This document shows, one piece after another, positions 10,132 to 21,460 of a DNA stretch of 64,000 bases. Source of the DNA: Simmondsia chinensis (lineage: Eukaryota; Streptophyta; Magnoliopsida; Caryophyllales; Simmondsiaceae); NCBI GenBank assembly GCA_018398585.1, contig JAGTTD010000011.1:15243346-15307345 (forward strand), in the 5' to 3' direction. How positions within the stretch are numbered: the first letter of the stretch is position 1; each line of letters starts with the position of its first letter. The position numbers and the translations under genes were made by a program. The notes beneath the pieces are model-generated. The model worked only from the letters and a program-made list of their open reading frames with translations. It did not search any database and was not told the origin of the DNA.

Positions 10132-13100
10132 ATGGCTTTTCTGCATCCTATTATTTGTCATTGGGGTGGAAAGGCCGAGAAAAATGGAGAGCATGTCAAT
10201 TATGTTGGAGGGTATAGCAGTATGATATTTGTTATAAACGACATCAATTTTAGTGGATTAATCAGTATGTTGAGAGAGTGTTGTAATATTGACCGAAATA
10301 TTGTTAATTTGAAAGTGAAATGGGGTACTTGTACTGCGCATGGACATCAAATGATTGATATTTTCAATGACACTTCGTTACAAGTTATGTGGTTATACAT
10401 TGAGCTAAAGAAGCAGTCGACAACATATTTTTATATAGAAGTAGCACCAGAAAATCTGAATGTTAATATGAAAAATCGTCTACCTGAATGTCAATCAGCT
10501 TATCCTATATCTTACCTTGGCTATGGGGCTGCTCCAAGTATGCCCCAAACTAATGTGACCGATACTAGTATTACAGTTCGTCCAACTTTATTATTTGAAT
10601 GTCCTGCGAATACTGCAATTCCATGTACGTCCGGAATGGGTCAAATGGGTGCATCAAGTAGCCATATTGGGCAAGCTGCGAGTATCCCTAATGAAGGATG
10701 CCCGATGTCACAATCTAATCCTGTGAGAGAATATGTAGAACAAGGTGGTGATGGTGACGGAGTATTTGTTAGTACAGCTTACGATGACTGTGATCAGGGT
10801 TATTCGATCGAGGATGAAGACAGTGAGCAAATGGATGAGATCGAAAGGGAGCTTGAACAGGACGATGGAGATGACGATATCGTTGATGAGCGAATTAATG
10901 AAACTGAAACCGAGTTTGCACGTAATGATGTGGATGAAGATCCTGTTAGTGCTTGTGCTCCTGTGCCTGAATTTGCTCGTGTCAATGAAAATCCCTATGT
11001 CGAACCTGATGAGCTTAATTTTCACTATGATCACGCGGGCGAATTTGCAGTGGGACAACTTTTTCATACCAAACAAGATGTCATAAACGCTGTGCGACAA
11101 TATTCGGTGAGAAACAATCAATTTTGTAAGACAGTTGAATCAACTCCGCAGAAGCTAGTGTGCAAATGCAAGAAGAGTGATTGTCCATGGTGGTTAAGGG
11201 TTGTTGTCAAAGATCCACAATTCCCTTACTTCTCAGTTGTAAGGTACAGAGGTCCTCACACATGTGTCAATGATGTGTTTGCCTAGAACCATCGCTTGGT
11301 AAGCTCATCCTTTGTTGCCCAACATGTAATGGAGCTTGTTAGAACACAAGTGTCAATTTCTGCAAGTTCTATTGCTCAAGTTATTTCCGATCAGTTTCGA
11401 TTAAAGATTACATATAAAACGGCTTGGTTGGCGAAACAAAGGGCAATTGGCAATATATTTGGCACATTTGAGGACTCTTATGCAAAGCTTCCCCAAATTT
11501 TAAGAGCAATTAAAAGATCAAATCCTGGTACAAAGACTGTATTCAGAAGTATTCCAACTTCAGACCCTTCTGTCCACTTTTTCGACAAAGCTTTTTAGTC
11601 GTTTGGGCCGGCTATACAAGGGTTTCAATATTGTCGTCCTGTCATATCTATTGATGGTACCCATCTTTATGGGAAGTATAAGGGAGTGTTATTACTTGCT
11701 GTTGCTTCTGATGCCAATAATCAAGCGTTTCCATTAGCATTTGCTCTCGTAGAAGGCGAGAGTAATGCTAGTTGGTCATGGTTTATGAAGTACTTGAAAA
11801 AACATGTAATAGGGGAAAGACAAGTCTGTGTAATTTCAGATCGTCACGCTGGAATAATGAATGTAATGACTAGAAGAGAATGGAGGGAGCCAAATGCCTA
11901 TCATAGAATTTGTTCGAGACACCTTGTGTCTAATGTGAATGTAAGGTTTCGAAATATGACTTTGAAAAATATGACACACTTTGCTGCAAGGCAGGCTCAA
12001 CCCAGGAAATTCAACTCTACATTCGATAGAATCCGGGAGTCGAATATCGATGTCCGCAGATACCTTGGTGAAATTGGCCTGAACAAGTGGGCTCTTTGCC
12101 ATGATCAGGGGAAGAGATATGGGCTTATGACTACCAATATGGCTGAAATCATGAATGCTTTGCTGAGGGGAGTTCGTAGCTTTCCTGTCACTTCAATTGT
12201 AGAGTTGACATTTTATCGGACAAATAAGTGGTTTGTTCAACGGCGGGGAGTTGCGGGTGAACTTCTTGCGGAAGAGAAAGCTTGTTGCCCCACAATCAAT
12301 GAGATATTAGAGTCAAATAAGGCCAAGGCGCGATATCATCGCGTTGAAGTATTTGACTACCGAAGAGGTATATATGAGGTTATCACTACAGCAGGTGATA
12401 GGGAGAGAGGAAAAGTGGGACATAAACAAACCATTAACCTGGAAGGAAGGACATGCTCTTGTCAAAAACTGCAGCTGTATGGTATTCCGTGTTCTCATGT
12501 TCTTGCCGTATGCTACAGTAGAAATTATGATCCTTTGTCATTCTTGAACCCATATTATTCTCTTCCTATGTATCGTGATTCATACGAGCCGACATTCAGT
12601 CCAATTCCGGACAAGGGATATTGGGAGACATATGATGGACCTAAAGTAATCCCGAATCCTAGTTTAAAGCGAAGTCAAGGACGCCCACGCTCAAAACGAA
12701 TTCAAAATGAAATGGATGAGAACGATGATACACGAAGGGTCACATGTGGGTTCTGTAAGAGAAAGGGTCATAACGTATTGACATGCAAGAGGAAAAAAGA
12801 GCACGAGGCTCGGCTAGCAGCTAGTAGCAGTGAAATATATGACGGTAATATTTATTTATGTTTCATTTTTTTGAACATTTATTTATGTTTTATTTATATT
12901 ATTTTTTACATAGTAGTTCGTTATTTATATATATCGATTAATTTTAATAAACCTTATTGTGCGACAGCATAGATGGAGCCAGGCCCAATTGACCACAACC
13001 TCTTCCAATTTAATGAAATGAATGCGCTCGCTGTAGAGGAGAACCGTAGATCCGCAGTTCAAGGTGTACGACATGTAGGACGGAACGATCTTCTCCAAGG

Positions 13101-13176
13101 GCCTTTTTTTGATAACCTCGTCTCATTTCCTACCACCTCTACTTATGATGTTGGAGCTTCATCGGGAGGGACATGA
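10132..13176 (+). pseudogene. MULE (MuDR-type) transposase, interrupted by three in-frame TAG codons
   Basis: One reading frame runs 1014 codons from ATG 10132 (just after a splice-acceptor-like TTTTCAG) to TGA 13174. In order it has an N-terminal region, an acidic stretch (about residues 225-270), the Mutator DNA-binding domain (about 304-380), the DDE-type MULE catalytic domain with SIDGTH (Asp 508), ISDRH (Asp 570) and NMAE (Glu 672), a SWIM zinc finger (C775, C777, C787, H789) and a C-terminal CX2CX4HX4C knuckle (872-885). TAG stops fall at 11284, 11596 and 12970. A 123-bp GT-AG segment, 12845-12967, could be an intron and keeps phase either way. The tail after the third stop begins MEPGPID. 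No frameshift is needed anywhere, so inactivation looks recent. It catalyses excision and integration at the TIRs. Confidence 0.93.
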
Positions 13177-13511
13177 GATCAACGTGACAATCATCAACAG
13201 TTTCACAACGTGCCCTTTGAAAATGTTGATGAATAAACTAATTATGAAAATTTAATTTAGATGTCATATTTGTACAGTGTATAGATACATTTTATTTGAA
13301 TGAAAGATATTATTTCACGATTCAAATGTATGATAATTTCTTCTCGTAGACTATTGTTTTGATATTAAGTGATTGTTTGTATTAGTTGCTGCTGTAGAGA
13401 TACTATAATTGAATGACATCAATGAAAATATTGTTGTAATATAAAATTTTAATGTAATTGACTTTGATTTTGGCTTACTGGCAGGCAATGTATTGCGAGC
13501 AAAGTTTCTGA
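13177..13511 (+). other. MULE 3' untranslated region
   Basis: AT-rich sequence between the transposase frame and the right palindrome array. No coding potential is seen. AATAAA-like words occur, but no single polyadenylation site stands out. Confidence 0.5.
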
Positions 13512-13811
13512 GAGTAAACCGCGTTAATAAAATGCGGTTTATGATAAAACCGCGTTTCTATAAAGCGGTTCATTTTGATTAAAACCGTGTTTTCTAAAAC
13601 GCGGTTCACTTTGAATTAAACCGTGTTTTTAAAACGCGGTTCAATTTGAGTAAAAACGTGTTTTTAAAACGCGGTTAACTTTTAACTAAACCGTGTTTCA
13701 AAAATGCGGTTCACTTTGAGTTAAACCGTGTTTTTTAGATGCGGTGTATAGAGAATTGAAACGGGTTATTGTGATGCGGTTTATATAGCCGCGTTTTCTA
13801 AACGCGGTTCA
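13512..13811. repeat. Subterminal palindrome array, right
   Basis: About nine palindromes of the AAACCGTGTTTT...AAACGCGGTTC type with the same ~33-40 bp period as the left array. In this array the left arm often reads CCGTG instead of CCGCG, consistent with C-to-T decay at CG sites on one strand. The last unit merges into the right TIR. Confidence 0.9.
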
Positions 13812-13892
13812 ACAGTAGTTTGGTAAATATTTTTTTTTGGGCATTATTTGTTTTATTTATTTTTTATTTTGCATTATTTTGGGAACCGGCTC
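13789..13892 (-). repeat. MULE terminal inverted repeat, right
   Basis: Reverse complement begins GAGCCGGTTCCCAAAATAATGC and matches the left TIR with few changes up to the first palindrome. Confidence 0.92.
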
Positions 13893-13901
13893 AAATATTT
13901 T
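13893..13901. repeat. MULE target-site duplication, right
   Basis: AAATATTTT, identical to the left copy at 9295-9303. Confidence 0.92.
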
Positions 13902-14469
13902 GAAGTATTATGATTTCACTGATTATTCAATTGAGATGACTATTGAGTTTGTAACCTTTAATTATTGATGTTGATACTTGTGAATTAATTTTATGTGCTT
14001 GTAGTCTTAGGATTAATTGATCAAGCAATAGTTTTCACCAAATTGTTAATTACAGCCTATTTTCTTTATGCTTTAGTTAGATAGGGTCAATACGTGATAC
14101 TTAAAAATATGTTAAATAGAGCCGATTTATCCTATGCTTTAGTTAGATAGGGTTAATACATGAAGCTAACGACATCACCTTAATAGGTTTAAGCTTGTAG
14201 CCCAAATCACTACCTATGTGACAATCAATAATCCCAATTTAAGAGTTAATAGAAGAATAATTGGCTAATGATGGATTCAAAACTCTAGGTTCCAATTTTA
14301 TATTCTTTTCCCTTTTAGAGTCAATTTAGGTCATAACATAGCTTTATGTACTCGTAGTCCCTGTTTTTTGACACCCCCTTGCCTTGAACTTCAATTAAGT
14401 TGTGTTTAGTGGATTGAGTTTTATATTAAATTTTGATTGAAGTAAAAAAAAAAAAACACATCAAGATTT

Positions 14470-14487
14470 TGGCACCGTTGCTGGGGA
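14470..14487 (+). other. A2 primer-binding site (tRNA-Asp type)
   Basis: TGGCACCGTTGCTGGGGA lies just after the LTR end. It is close to the TGGCGCCGTTGCCGGGGA site characteristic of Athila/Tat elements, which pairs with tRNA-Asp. Two C-to-T type changes are visible. Confidence 0.85.
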
Positions 14488-14879
14488 CTAAGTGACATGT
14501 GTGATTTTATTTTGTGATTTTCTTTGATTCTTAATCAATTAATTTTGTTTCTTAATGTGGCATTTCAACGTAGGATTTTAATTAATTAATTTGTTTCCTT
14601 AACGTAGGAATTCAACTTAGGATTTTAATTTTAATTCAATTGTTTTGTATTAGTGATCGTTCATTTGCTACGTTAACTTAGGATTTCCATTGTTATTTGT
14701 TTTGTGATTTTTGTTTTGTTTTGTCTTGTGGTTTGTTTTTAACGCACTCAATTTTCCCTAATTGTTATTTGTCTTGCTTTTTAGTGCTTAGTTAGGATTT
14801 AGGATTATTTTGTGTTTTGATTTTCATGTCTTAGTTTTTGCTATATATATATTTTTTACTTGGTTTGGTTGTTTTGTTT

Positions 14880-16190
14880 ATGCACGGTCGTCGTTCAGTA
14901 TCTCTTGACCTTACTATTCTCGACCCTGAAACTGAAAGAACCTTAAGTGACTTTGGGGCTCAACACCGAGCACAAACCGCTATGGCAGACGAAAAACAAC
15001 CTCGTGCATTTATTGAGTATTTTACTCCCACCACATATACCTTACCTTCGTGCATTAGGTTGCTACCTATAGTTCAACAGTATGAGCTTAAGCCAACCGC
15101 CATACAGATACTCCCTTCATTCCAAGGCTTAGGCAATGGAAATCCATACACACACTTGGACATTTTCATGGAAGTTTGCTCTACCTGCAGGTTACCCAAC
15201 ATTAGTGATGTTGCCATCCTACTTTACCTTTTTCCTTTCTCTTTGAATGATAGGCCAAGTATTGATTAGGCACTTTCTCTAGTGGAACAATCAGTACATG
15301 GGCTCAAATGGTACAAGAATTTCTTAAGAAATTATATCCTATTAGTAAGACCAACACTACTAGGAGAGTGATTAATACCTTCTCCCGACTTTCTAGTGAA
15401 GAGTTACATGAGAGTTGCGATAGGTTTAGGGAAATGTTGAGCGCTTGTCCACATCATGCTATCCCTAAGTGGCAAACTTGTCCAAAATTTTTACTATGCG
15501 TTGAATGGGAAAGGTCAACAAACTATCAATGCTTCATGTGGTGGTCAATTCCTTAGGAAAAATGAGGACGAGGGGTGGGAACTTTTCAAGCAATTGACTG
15601 AGAATTTAGAACAAAATGTTGCACATGCACGTTTAAATGCAACTAGGCTAAATAGAGGATGAGTATATGAAATTGCACACACTTCCATCTTAGATAAGAA
15701 AGTAAATTCTCTTACATCTTTTGTAGAGCAACTTACTTCTTTATTTAAGATGATATTAACTCCTTCTATTTTGCCTAATGTGTCTAATGTTCCAAATATG
15801 CATAATATTTGTTCCATGTGTCTAGTGTTTCTCATTCCACACTTGATTGCTCCTCTGCTTCACCTTTTGTTGAGTGTTTGCAGGAGCAGGTCATTGCAGC
15901 CCAGGGATTCTCAAGGAATAATCCGTACTCGAATACATACAATCCGGCTTGGAGAAACCATCCGAACTTCTCTTGGAGGCCGGGAGGTGAAGGAAAATTT
16001 GCACAGCAATGTGGTACATTCGGATAACAATCGCAAGGGTATCCATTCGTTCATCACCAACCGAATCCACAGCCGAATCCACAACCTCACCAATTTGGTA
16101 TGTCAAGACCTCCGGGTTTTCAACCGCAAGGGTATGTTTCTACCCATTCCCAACCTTCTAATTTGAGCTCTAATTTGAATTTTTAAGAGA
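14880..16190 (+). pseudogene. A2 gag (Athila-type)
   Basis: The likely start is ATG 14880 (MHGRRS); a longer frame begins at 14838. The first frame, to 15269, holds SCIRLLPI, the YELKPTAIQILPSFQGL segment and PYTHLDIFMEVC, a capsid signature of Athila gag. It continues in other frames at 15308-15556, 15456-15662 (INASCGGQFL, EDEGWELF) and 15840-16027, which contains SNTYNPAWRNHPNFSW, another Athila-specific motif. At least three frameshifts and several stops are needed to read through. Gag would form the virus-like particle that packages element RNA. Confidence 0.85.
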
Positions 16191-16310
16191 AGGTCTTGAG
16201 CGCACTTAAGGGTTTGGAAGCTTATTCCTAACTCCTCCACTCCCATACCTAATTAATCTCTAAGCTAGAAACCCAAGTAGGTCAAATAGCTAATGATTTG
16301 AGTAGAAGAG

Positions 16311-17157
16311 ATGGGGGAAGACTTCCTAGCCAAGTTATACAGAACCCTAGGAACCACTTCAAGCAAGATAACTATCCTACCCAATCAAGAGCAAACAAAG
16401 CCCATTGCAGTATTAAGAAGTGGGAAGGAAGTTGATAATGGGGTGAATGTTCAGAGTGAAGTACTAATGAGTGGTGAGGGAGAAGAGAAGAGCATGGAGA
16501 GAGAGAAGGAGACCGAGAAGGTCGCACACCCTTCTTCCTCTCGTAAAGCCTTAGCCCTTCCTTCCTCATATGAACCTAGGGTGCCCTTTCCCCAAGTTTT
16601 AGTTGCATCACATCCACATGAGAAGGATAAGAAGTGGGAAGACATTTTGGAGACTTTTAAGCAAGTAAATATTAATATTTCCCTTCTTGATGTGATCAAA
16701 CATGTCCCAGCCTATGCAAAGTTTGTTAAGGTCTTGCTCAACCAAAAGAAAAGATGTAGAGCACATCTACCTAAGAAAAAGTTTTTAGCTGAGCAAGTGA
16801 GTTCCATTTTGAGGTGTGACACTCCTATTAAGTACAAAGACCCTGGTGTCCCCTCCATCTCTTGTTCACTTGGAGACTATCCGATTGGTAAGGCTTTATT
16901 CAACTTAGGAGCGAGTGTTAACCCTATTCCTTATTCGGTGTATGAGAAGTTAGGCCCAGGAGAGTTGCAACCTACCGTGATGACATTGCAATTAGCGAAT
17001 AGATCTACTAGAATTCCCCGTGGTGAGCTTGCTAACATGCTAGTGAAGGTAGATAAAGCCTTGATTCCTGCAGATTTCATTGTGCTTTAAATGGAACCTT
17101 CTAGTCATTCAAAAAACTGTCCCTGTATTCTAGGACGACCTTTCTTAGGGAGATGAA
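16311..17157 (+). pseudogene. A2 aspartic protease region
   Basis: A 259-residue frame with a charged N-terminal linker, then FKQVNINISLLDVIKHVPAYAKF, a basic stretch and the protease: ALFNLGASVNPIPYSVYEKLG and MTLQLANRSTRIPRGE. The family active site is DLGAS; here Asp is Asn (NLGAS), which would abolish activity. After the stop at 17090 the frame continues with CILGRPFLG. The same segment of A3 is cut at 57959 by element D. Confidence 0.85.
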
Positions 17158-17290
17158 TGATTTGCTTGAGTTATGTGCTCCCTTGCCTTTGGTCGTCAAA
17201 AGTGGAACCCTGACCTATGCCTCCCGATTCTCCATCTTTACCCTCCATATTCACACCTCCCATACTTGACCTCAAGCCCTTGCCTGTTGG
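17158..17290 (+). pseudogene. A2 pol, start of the linker before RT, truncated
   Basis: NDLLELCAPL and, in another frame, the TCAAGCCCTTGCC context match the A3 segment at 57430-57600 (NDLLELSVPL ... LDLKPLPS). Similarity to A3 ends near 17290. The rest of A2 pol is found at 43398. Confidence 0.65.
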
Positions 17291-17598
17291 GAAAAGATAT
17301 GAATTTTGTTGGAAAAATAAACTCTGATGCCGACTATTGGGTTCACAGTTCTCAACTATGGTCACAACAACAGGCACCTATTAGAGCACTTAGAGTAGGA
17401 GACTATTCTCTGTACCTAAGCCCCCGGTCGGAGAGTCATGCTTCGTGACACCTCAAGTGCGAGAGCTCCCGGGAATAGGTTTATTACTATAAACCCTTTG
17501 CCCTAATACTGGTAGTTGGGACGAATTTCAAAAATTCTCCCTAAAGTTTACGCAACAGAACGGGTTTAGAATGTGGTCACCATCTAGGTCTCATATCT
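17291..17598. other. Unassigned junction sequence between A2 and the inverted block
   Basis: This ~300-bp stretch matches neither A2/A3 pol nor A1 as far as I can see by eye. It has no long frame with a known domain. It separates plus-strand A2 protease sequence from minus-strand A1 protease sequence, so it holds a rearrangement breakpoint or filler DNA. Confidence 0.5.
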
Positions 17599-18490
17599 CT
17601 ATCCTACCAAGGTTAGGCGATGACGCACAGTTATCGACACAGACAGGGACATTAGTCCAATTAGCATTTTAATAGAAGTGGGTGCACCTAATTCTACCAA
17701 AAGGTCAATACCATCAACCCTGTAGCACTCTAGCTCGTCCTCTATCTCAGGGTGTCGAATAATGTTCGAGACCTTCAATTTTCCCTTGAAGTTTCCCAAA
17801 GAAATCTTTCTACAGTAATCATAGCTTCGACCATTCCTAAGAACGATAAACCTAATAATAGGAGTGTTCTTCTTCTTGTTAAGAACAGGGTCCATATCTA
17901 AGACAATAAAACCAATAGGGAAGACAAACTTGTCAACCTTGACAAGTACATCCTCCACTACACCATGAGATACACGCTCTGTCCGATTAGCCAACTGAAT
18001 TGTAACACTGGTTGCCTTAAGATTTCCTATACCCAGTTTTTGAAAAATTTAGTTAGGGATGAGGTTGACACTCACTCCTAGACCTAGAAGCGCCCAACTA
18101 GTGTATCGCCCCCCGATGACACCCGGGATCGTAAAGGCCATGGGATCTCTAAACTTGGGCGGGGCGTCCATCGCCAAAATGCTACTCACCTTCTCAATGA
18201 GTCGGACCTTCTTCTTAGTGTGCGCCTTGGCACTCTTATTTTTCCTACAAAGGTCCTTGAGGAACTTGGCGTACATAGGAGTGTGCTTAGTGGCATCGAT
18301 CAACAATAAGTTGATTTTCACGTCCTTAAACACATTTACGAGCTCAGCCCTCTTTGAGTCGTCCTTTTCCTTCGGTCTTATAAGGGCCAGAGGGAAAGAG
18401 ACAACAACTTCATAAACCCTCTCTCGTGATCCCTCCTTATCAGTAGTGGGAGAGAGAGTCACATCCTTCTCAATCTCAACCTCAGTTCCC
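17599..18490 (-). pseudogene. A1 aspartic protease region
   Basis: Minus-strand frames at 18462-18049 and 17994-17599 share one phase. They contain FKDVKINLLLIDATKHTPMYAKFL, the active-site region ALLGLGVSVNLIPN (DLGAS is changed to GLGVS) and then LANRTERVSHGVVEDVLVKVD with FIVLDMD. The order is that of an Athila Gag-Pro. Stops between the two pieces and the lost active-site Asp make it dead. It belongs with the gag at 18500-21420 and the LTR at 21485-22970. Confidence 0.85.
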
Positions 18491-18499
18491 TAAAGTTCT

Positions 18500-19050
18500 C
18501 CTCTCTTAAAACCGACACAACCTTAGCTTGCTCACGAATGAGCAAGTTAGGGTTAGAACTAGTTGATCCTGTAGGGTTTGTGAGTGGTTGGGAGGGTAAC
18601 CTCCCTTCCCCTCTCCTATTCAATGCCTGGGCCTATCGTCCTATCTGGTTCTCTAATTACGAGTGAGACTGAACCAATTGTGTGGTGTCCTCCATAAATT
18701 CGAGCATACGCTCCTCGAACTATGGCATATATCCTAGGGGTGGGGAGGAGGGTTATCATGAGAAACATTAGAATGAGGTTGAGCATCATGCCTGTGCCGT
18801 CCCTGAAAGATGAGAAGGTGCACATTACCTACCAGTCCAGGCATTGGGTGCCTCGTCGGTTGGTTCTGATTAGCGTTTAACTTCCACAAGAAGTTTAGAC
18901 GATTGCACCACCCTGGATTGTATGTGTTGGAGAACGGGTCATTGTTCTATGAATGCCCCTGTGCTGCATAAACCTGGTTCTGCACGTATTCGGGAAACTG
19001 TGATACATATAAACAGTCAAACACCGAGTGATCCTCACTCAAATAGATGC
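18500..19050 (-). pseudogene. A1 gag, C-terminal part
   Basis: On the minus strand an SNTYNPGW-like motif (about 18905-18935) marks the C-terminal Athila gag signature. The region is broken by stops and ends at the R-family solo LTR inserted at 19051. The rest of gag resumes at 20464. Confidence 0.65.
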
Positions 19051-20463
19051 TGATGCTTACTTGGTGTTTGCTTTGCAAGTGCACTAAGTTTTATCAACTA
19101 ATATATAAATGATTAGAGTATCGTCCCACGAGGATTGTTTATTGAGTGAGTACCGAAATTTGTAGCTTCAGCACTATCTGAAAGACCGAAATTTGTAGGT
19201 TTTGATATAAAACGAAACAAACTAGAAAGAACGAAAATGCTTACTGATTTTATGAAAGGTGTGCTGATTTTAGAATATTTTTATGATTTAATAAGATCCA
19301 AGGCATCCGATTTTACCTAATTGCATCAATACGCCTTTCTATTTTCAATATTCAAGTTGTTATTACGTGTCCATGGTCGAAAACCTTAATTTACTAAATA
19401 TTCTCTCTCGAGCAACATTTAGCATACTCTTTTAAATATTAAATCATCAATCTCTTGCATGAATTTAAATAAGAAAAGAGTTTTGAAGATTCATGGTTTT
19501 CACTTAAAACTACACAAATCATGTTAATCTATCTTTAGCATTCGCTCAATTTGTGGTGTTTATCACTTTAACATTTATCATAAACCTCCTCTCGGACTCA
19601 TTATCAATCATTATAGGCTTTGAACGGTGATCAAGCGTTCAAAACTCATGAAGAACAATGATAAATACCTAAACAATGCAATAAACAAACTTTAAACACG
19701 TTGAATAGAAAAGAGCGTATATTACAACTTAGGCTACATCGTAGCCTTGGAAAGACTAAATTAATTCATGGTATACATAATTTAAAACAAAATTCATGAA
19801 CTTAAAGAAGAAAAGGATCGAAAAGAACTTGAAAAATGTGAAATTACAAACCAAACTTCTTCTTTTCTCCTCCTTCCTCTTCCCTACGGTTTTCTACCCT
19901 ATTCTTTACTTTATATTGGTTTTTTGTTGGATGGAATGATTTCAAAGACTGGCTAACACTTCTATTTATAGTACATTAGGTTGGAAATTTAAGAAATAAA
20001 AAATTTCACAAGCTTCATTCTCATTTGTTCATTTTGTCACCCTTGCCGCCCATCCCTTACAAGTTGCTGCCTTTAGCTGATTTTGTTCAAATTTTGCATC
20101 AATCGACCACAAAAAATCAGTCCTTATGTTCTTGAAGTGTACAAAGCATTCTTACATTGGATTTATCCATTTTGGCACCTATTTTTGCACCTTGTAACAA
20201 ATTGTACATGTTTGTCGTTCATCCTTGCTTTAGCCGTGTAAATTGTTGTGTTTAGCCCATTTTTTTGCTTTTGTTTGATGTATCTTGCATTCACTTGTTG
20301 ATTTAGATGATAAAACCTAGCAAGATTTAGCATAAAATGAGTGTTTTTGCAAGAAAATAATGATGAGAGCGAAAAAGAGCAAAAACGATAAAAGTTGGAT
20401 GTAAAATGGCTTGAAAATGAATCAAAATGATATGAACAATTATATAATAAATTAGACTTATCA
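19051..20463 (-). mobile_element. R-family solo LTR
   Basis: A 1413-bp LTR that on the minus strand begins TGATAAGTCTAA and ends GCATCA. Its plus-strand start TGATGC...TTTGCAAGTGCACTAA resembles the R LTRs at 35849 and 40774, and the body shares the same order of motifs. Flanks GATGC (19046-19050) and TATGC (20464-20468) are a 5-bp duplication with one change. It has no internal region and interrupts A1 gag. Confidence 0.85.
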
Positions 20464-21420
20464 TATGCCACACGGAGTAATACCACCTGATGATGATTCA
20501 ACTGCATTAACTAGGTGCACGTTAGTAGGGTCAACATCATCGTTAGGTGGTAATTCATAGACACCGCGTGTGCTCCCTCTAACCACCCTCGCAGAAGAGG
20601 CTTGGTCGGGGGAGTGTTCACTGAGGCACTCAAATAGCATCCAAGCCTCGTCCTTATTTTGTAGGCCAAATGCTCCCCTGCACGAAGCATTAACCATCTA
20701 CTTGTTAGAAGCTCCGTCGTAAAAATTATGCACAAAAGCCCATTTGGGGGACTCGTGGTGGGCACAGCTTCTAAGGAGCTCCTTAAATCTGTCCTAACCT
20801 TCATGAAATTGCTCCTGATCTTTTTGTTCAAAACTATTGATTGCACACCTAATAGCCATAGTTCTGGCCTTACAATAAAACTTGATCAAGAACTTTCATT
20901 GGAGGTCATTCCAAGTGGTGACTTCACCCCTTGGAAGGGATTGAAGCCACCTTTTAGCTACGTCTTTTAACAAAAATGGAAAAAGGAGTAGTCCAATAGC
21001 ATCAATCGAGACACCTTGATAGAGGCATGTTTTGCAAATTTCAGTGAATGCATCAAGGTGCTTGTAAGGGCTCTCAATTGGCTTCCCGTAGAAAGTGGGA
21101 AGCATGTTGATGGTCCCTGGCTTGTTTTTGAAGTTTGCATGAACCCCAGCGGGTAACACAACTCCGGCGAGTGTGACGTACATTCGAGGAATAAAGTGGT
21201 CCCTAATCCTGCACGGCGCGTCATTGGCCATGGTTGGAGGTGGATTCACACTTGCTTCGTATCGCATCAAGGTAGATAAAGCTAACTCAATTTCCACAAT
21301 GTAAGGTAACAACTCCGAGTTGAGTGAGCATCTACTGTGCATACAATGCAAAAAGCGAGTTGAATTCACTTTGACCACAACCCGAAAGTAACACAAACGA
21401 AATAAACAAAACGCAAACAA
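20464..21420 (-). pseudogene. A1 gag, N-terminal and central part
   Basis: Frames at 21420-20896 and 20697-20464 share one phase. Recognisable are RIRDHFIPRMY, INMLPTFYGKPIESPYKHLDAF, LLLFPFLLKDVAKRWL and MVNASCRGAF with DEAWMLFE, all in Athila gag order. Stops fall at 20896 and in the 20700s-20800s. The primer site and 5' LTR of the same element follow to the right, confirming minus orientation. Confidence 0.85.
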
Positions 21421-21460
21421 AACAAACTCGTTAATCTATAAATCTAACTTAGCCTACCGA

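Larger units (their letters stand above)
9304..13892 (+). mobile_element. Mutator-like transposon M (MULE), complete ends
   Basis: This is a 4589-bp element with ~105-bp terminal inverted repeats (9304-9408 and 13789-13892), beginning GAGTCGGTTCCC and ending GGGAACCGGCTC. It has perfect 9-bp flanking duplications. Inside each end is an array of CG-rich palindromes, and the centre carries a transposase frame on the plus strand. The insertion split the A2 5' LTR. Related uninterrupted LTR sequence is seen at about 45984 (plus) and 49310 (minus), so the empty site is known. Both ends are intact, but the transposase carries three stops, so movement would need a transposase supplied by another copy. 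Confidence 0.95.
5573..14463 (+). mobile_element. A2 (Athila-like gypsy) 5' LTR, interrupted by three insertions
   Basis: The LTR begins TGATGCGTCTC and ends ACACATCA just before a tRNA-Asp-like primer site. After removing the insertions 5868-7818, 7937-8912 and 9304-13892 with their duplicated targets, about 1.36 kb remains, matching the 3' LTR at 45222-46584 (1363 bp). The left target duplication is GGCTT (5568-5572) and the right copy is GGCTC (46585-46589). The host is GA integrase on both sides. LTR segments are 5573-5867, 7824-7936, 8918-9303 and 13902-14463. Confidence 0.85.

Noticed and set aside
10708..11121. Minus-strand frame opposite the transposase
   Set aside because: Antisense shadow of the acidic region of the MULE transposase.
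10132..13176. TAG recoding as an amino acid
   Set aside because: No suppressor context or independent evidence is visible; methylation-driven nonsense mutation is the simpler explanation.
18059..18415. 118-codon plus-strand frame
   Set aside because: Opposite strand of the A1 protease, which has recognisable motifs on the minus strand.
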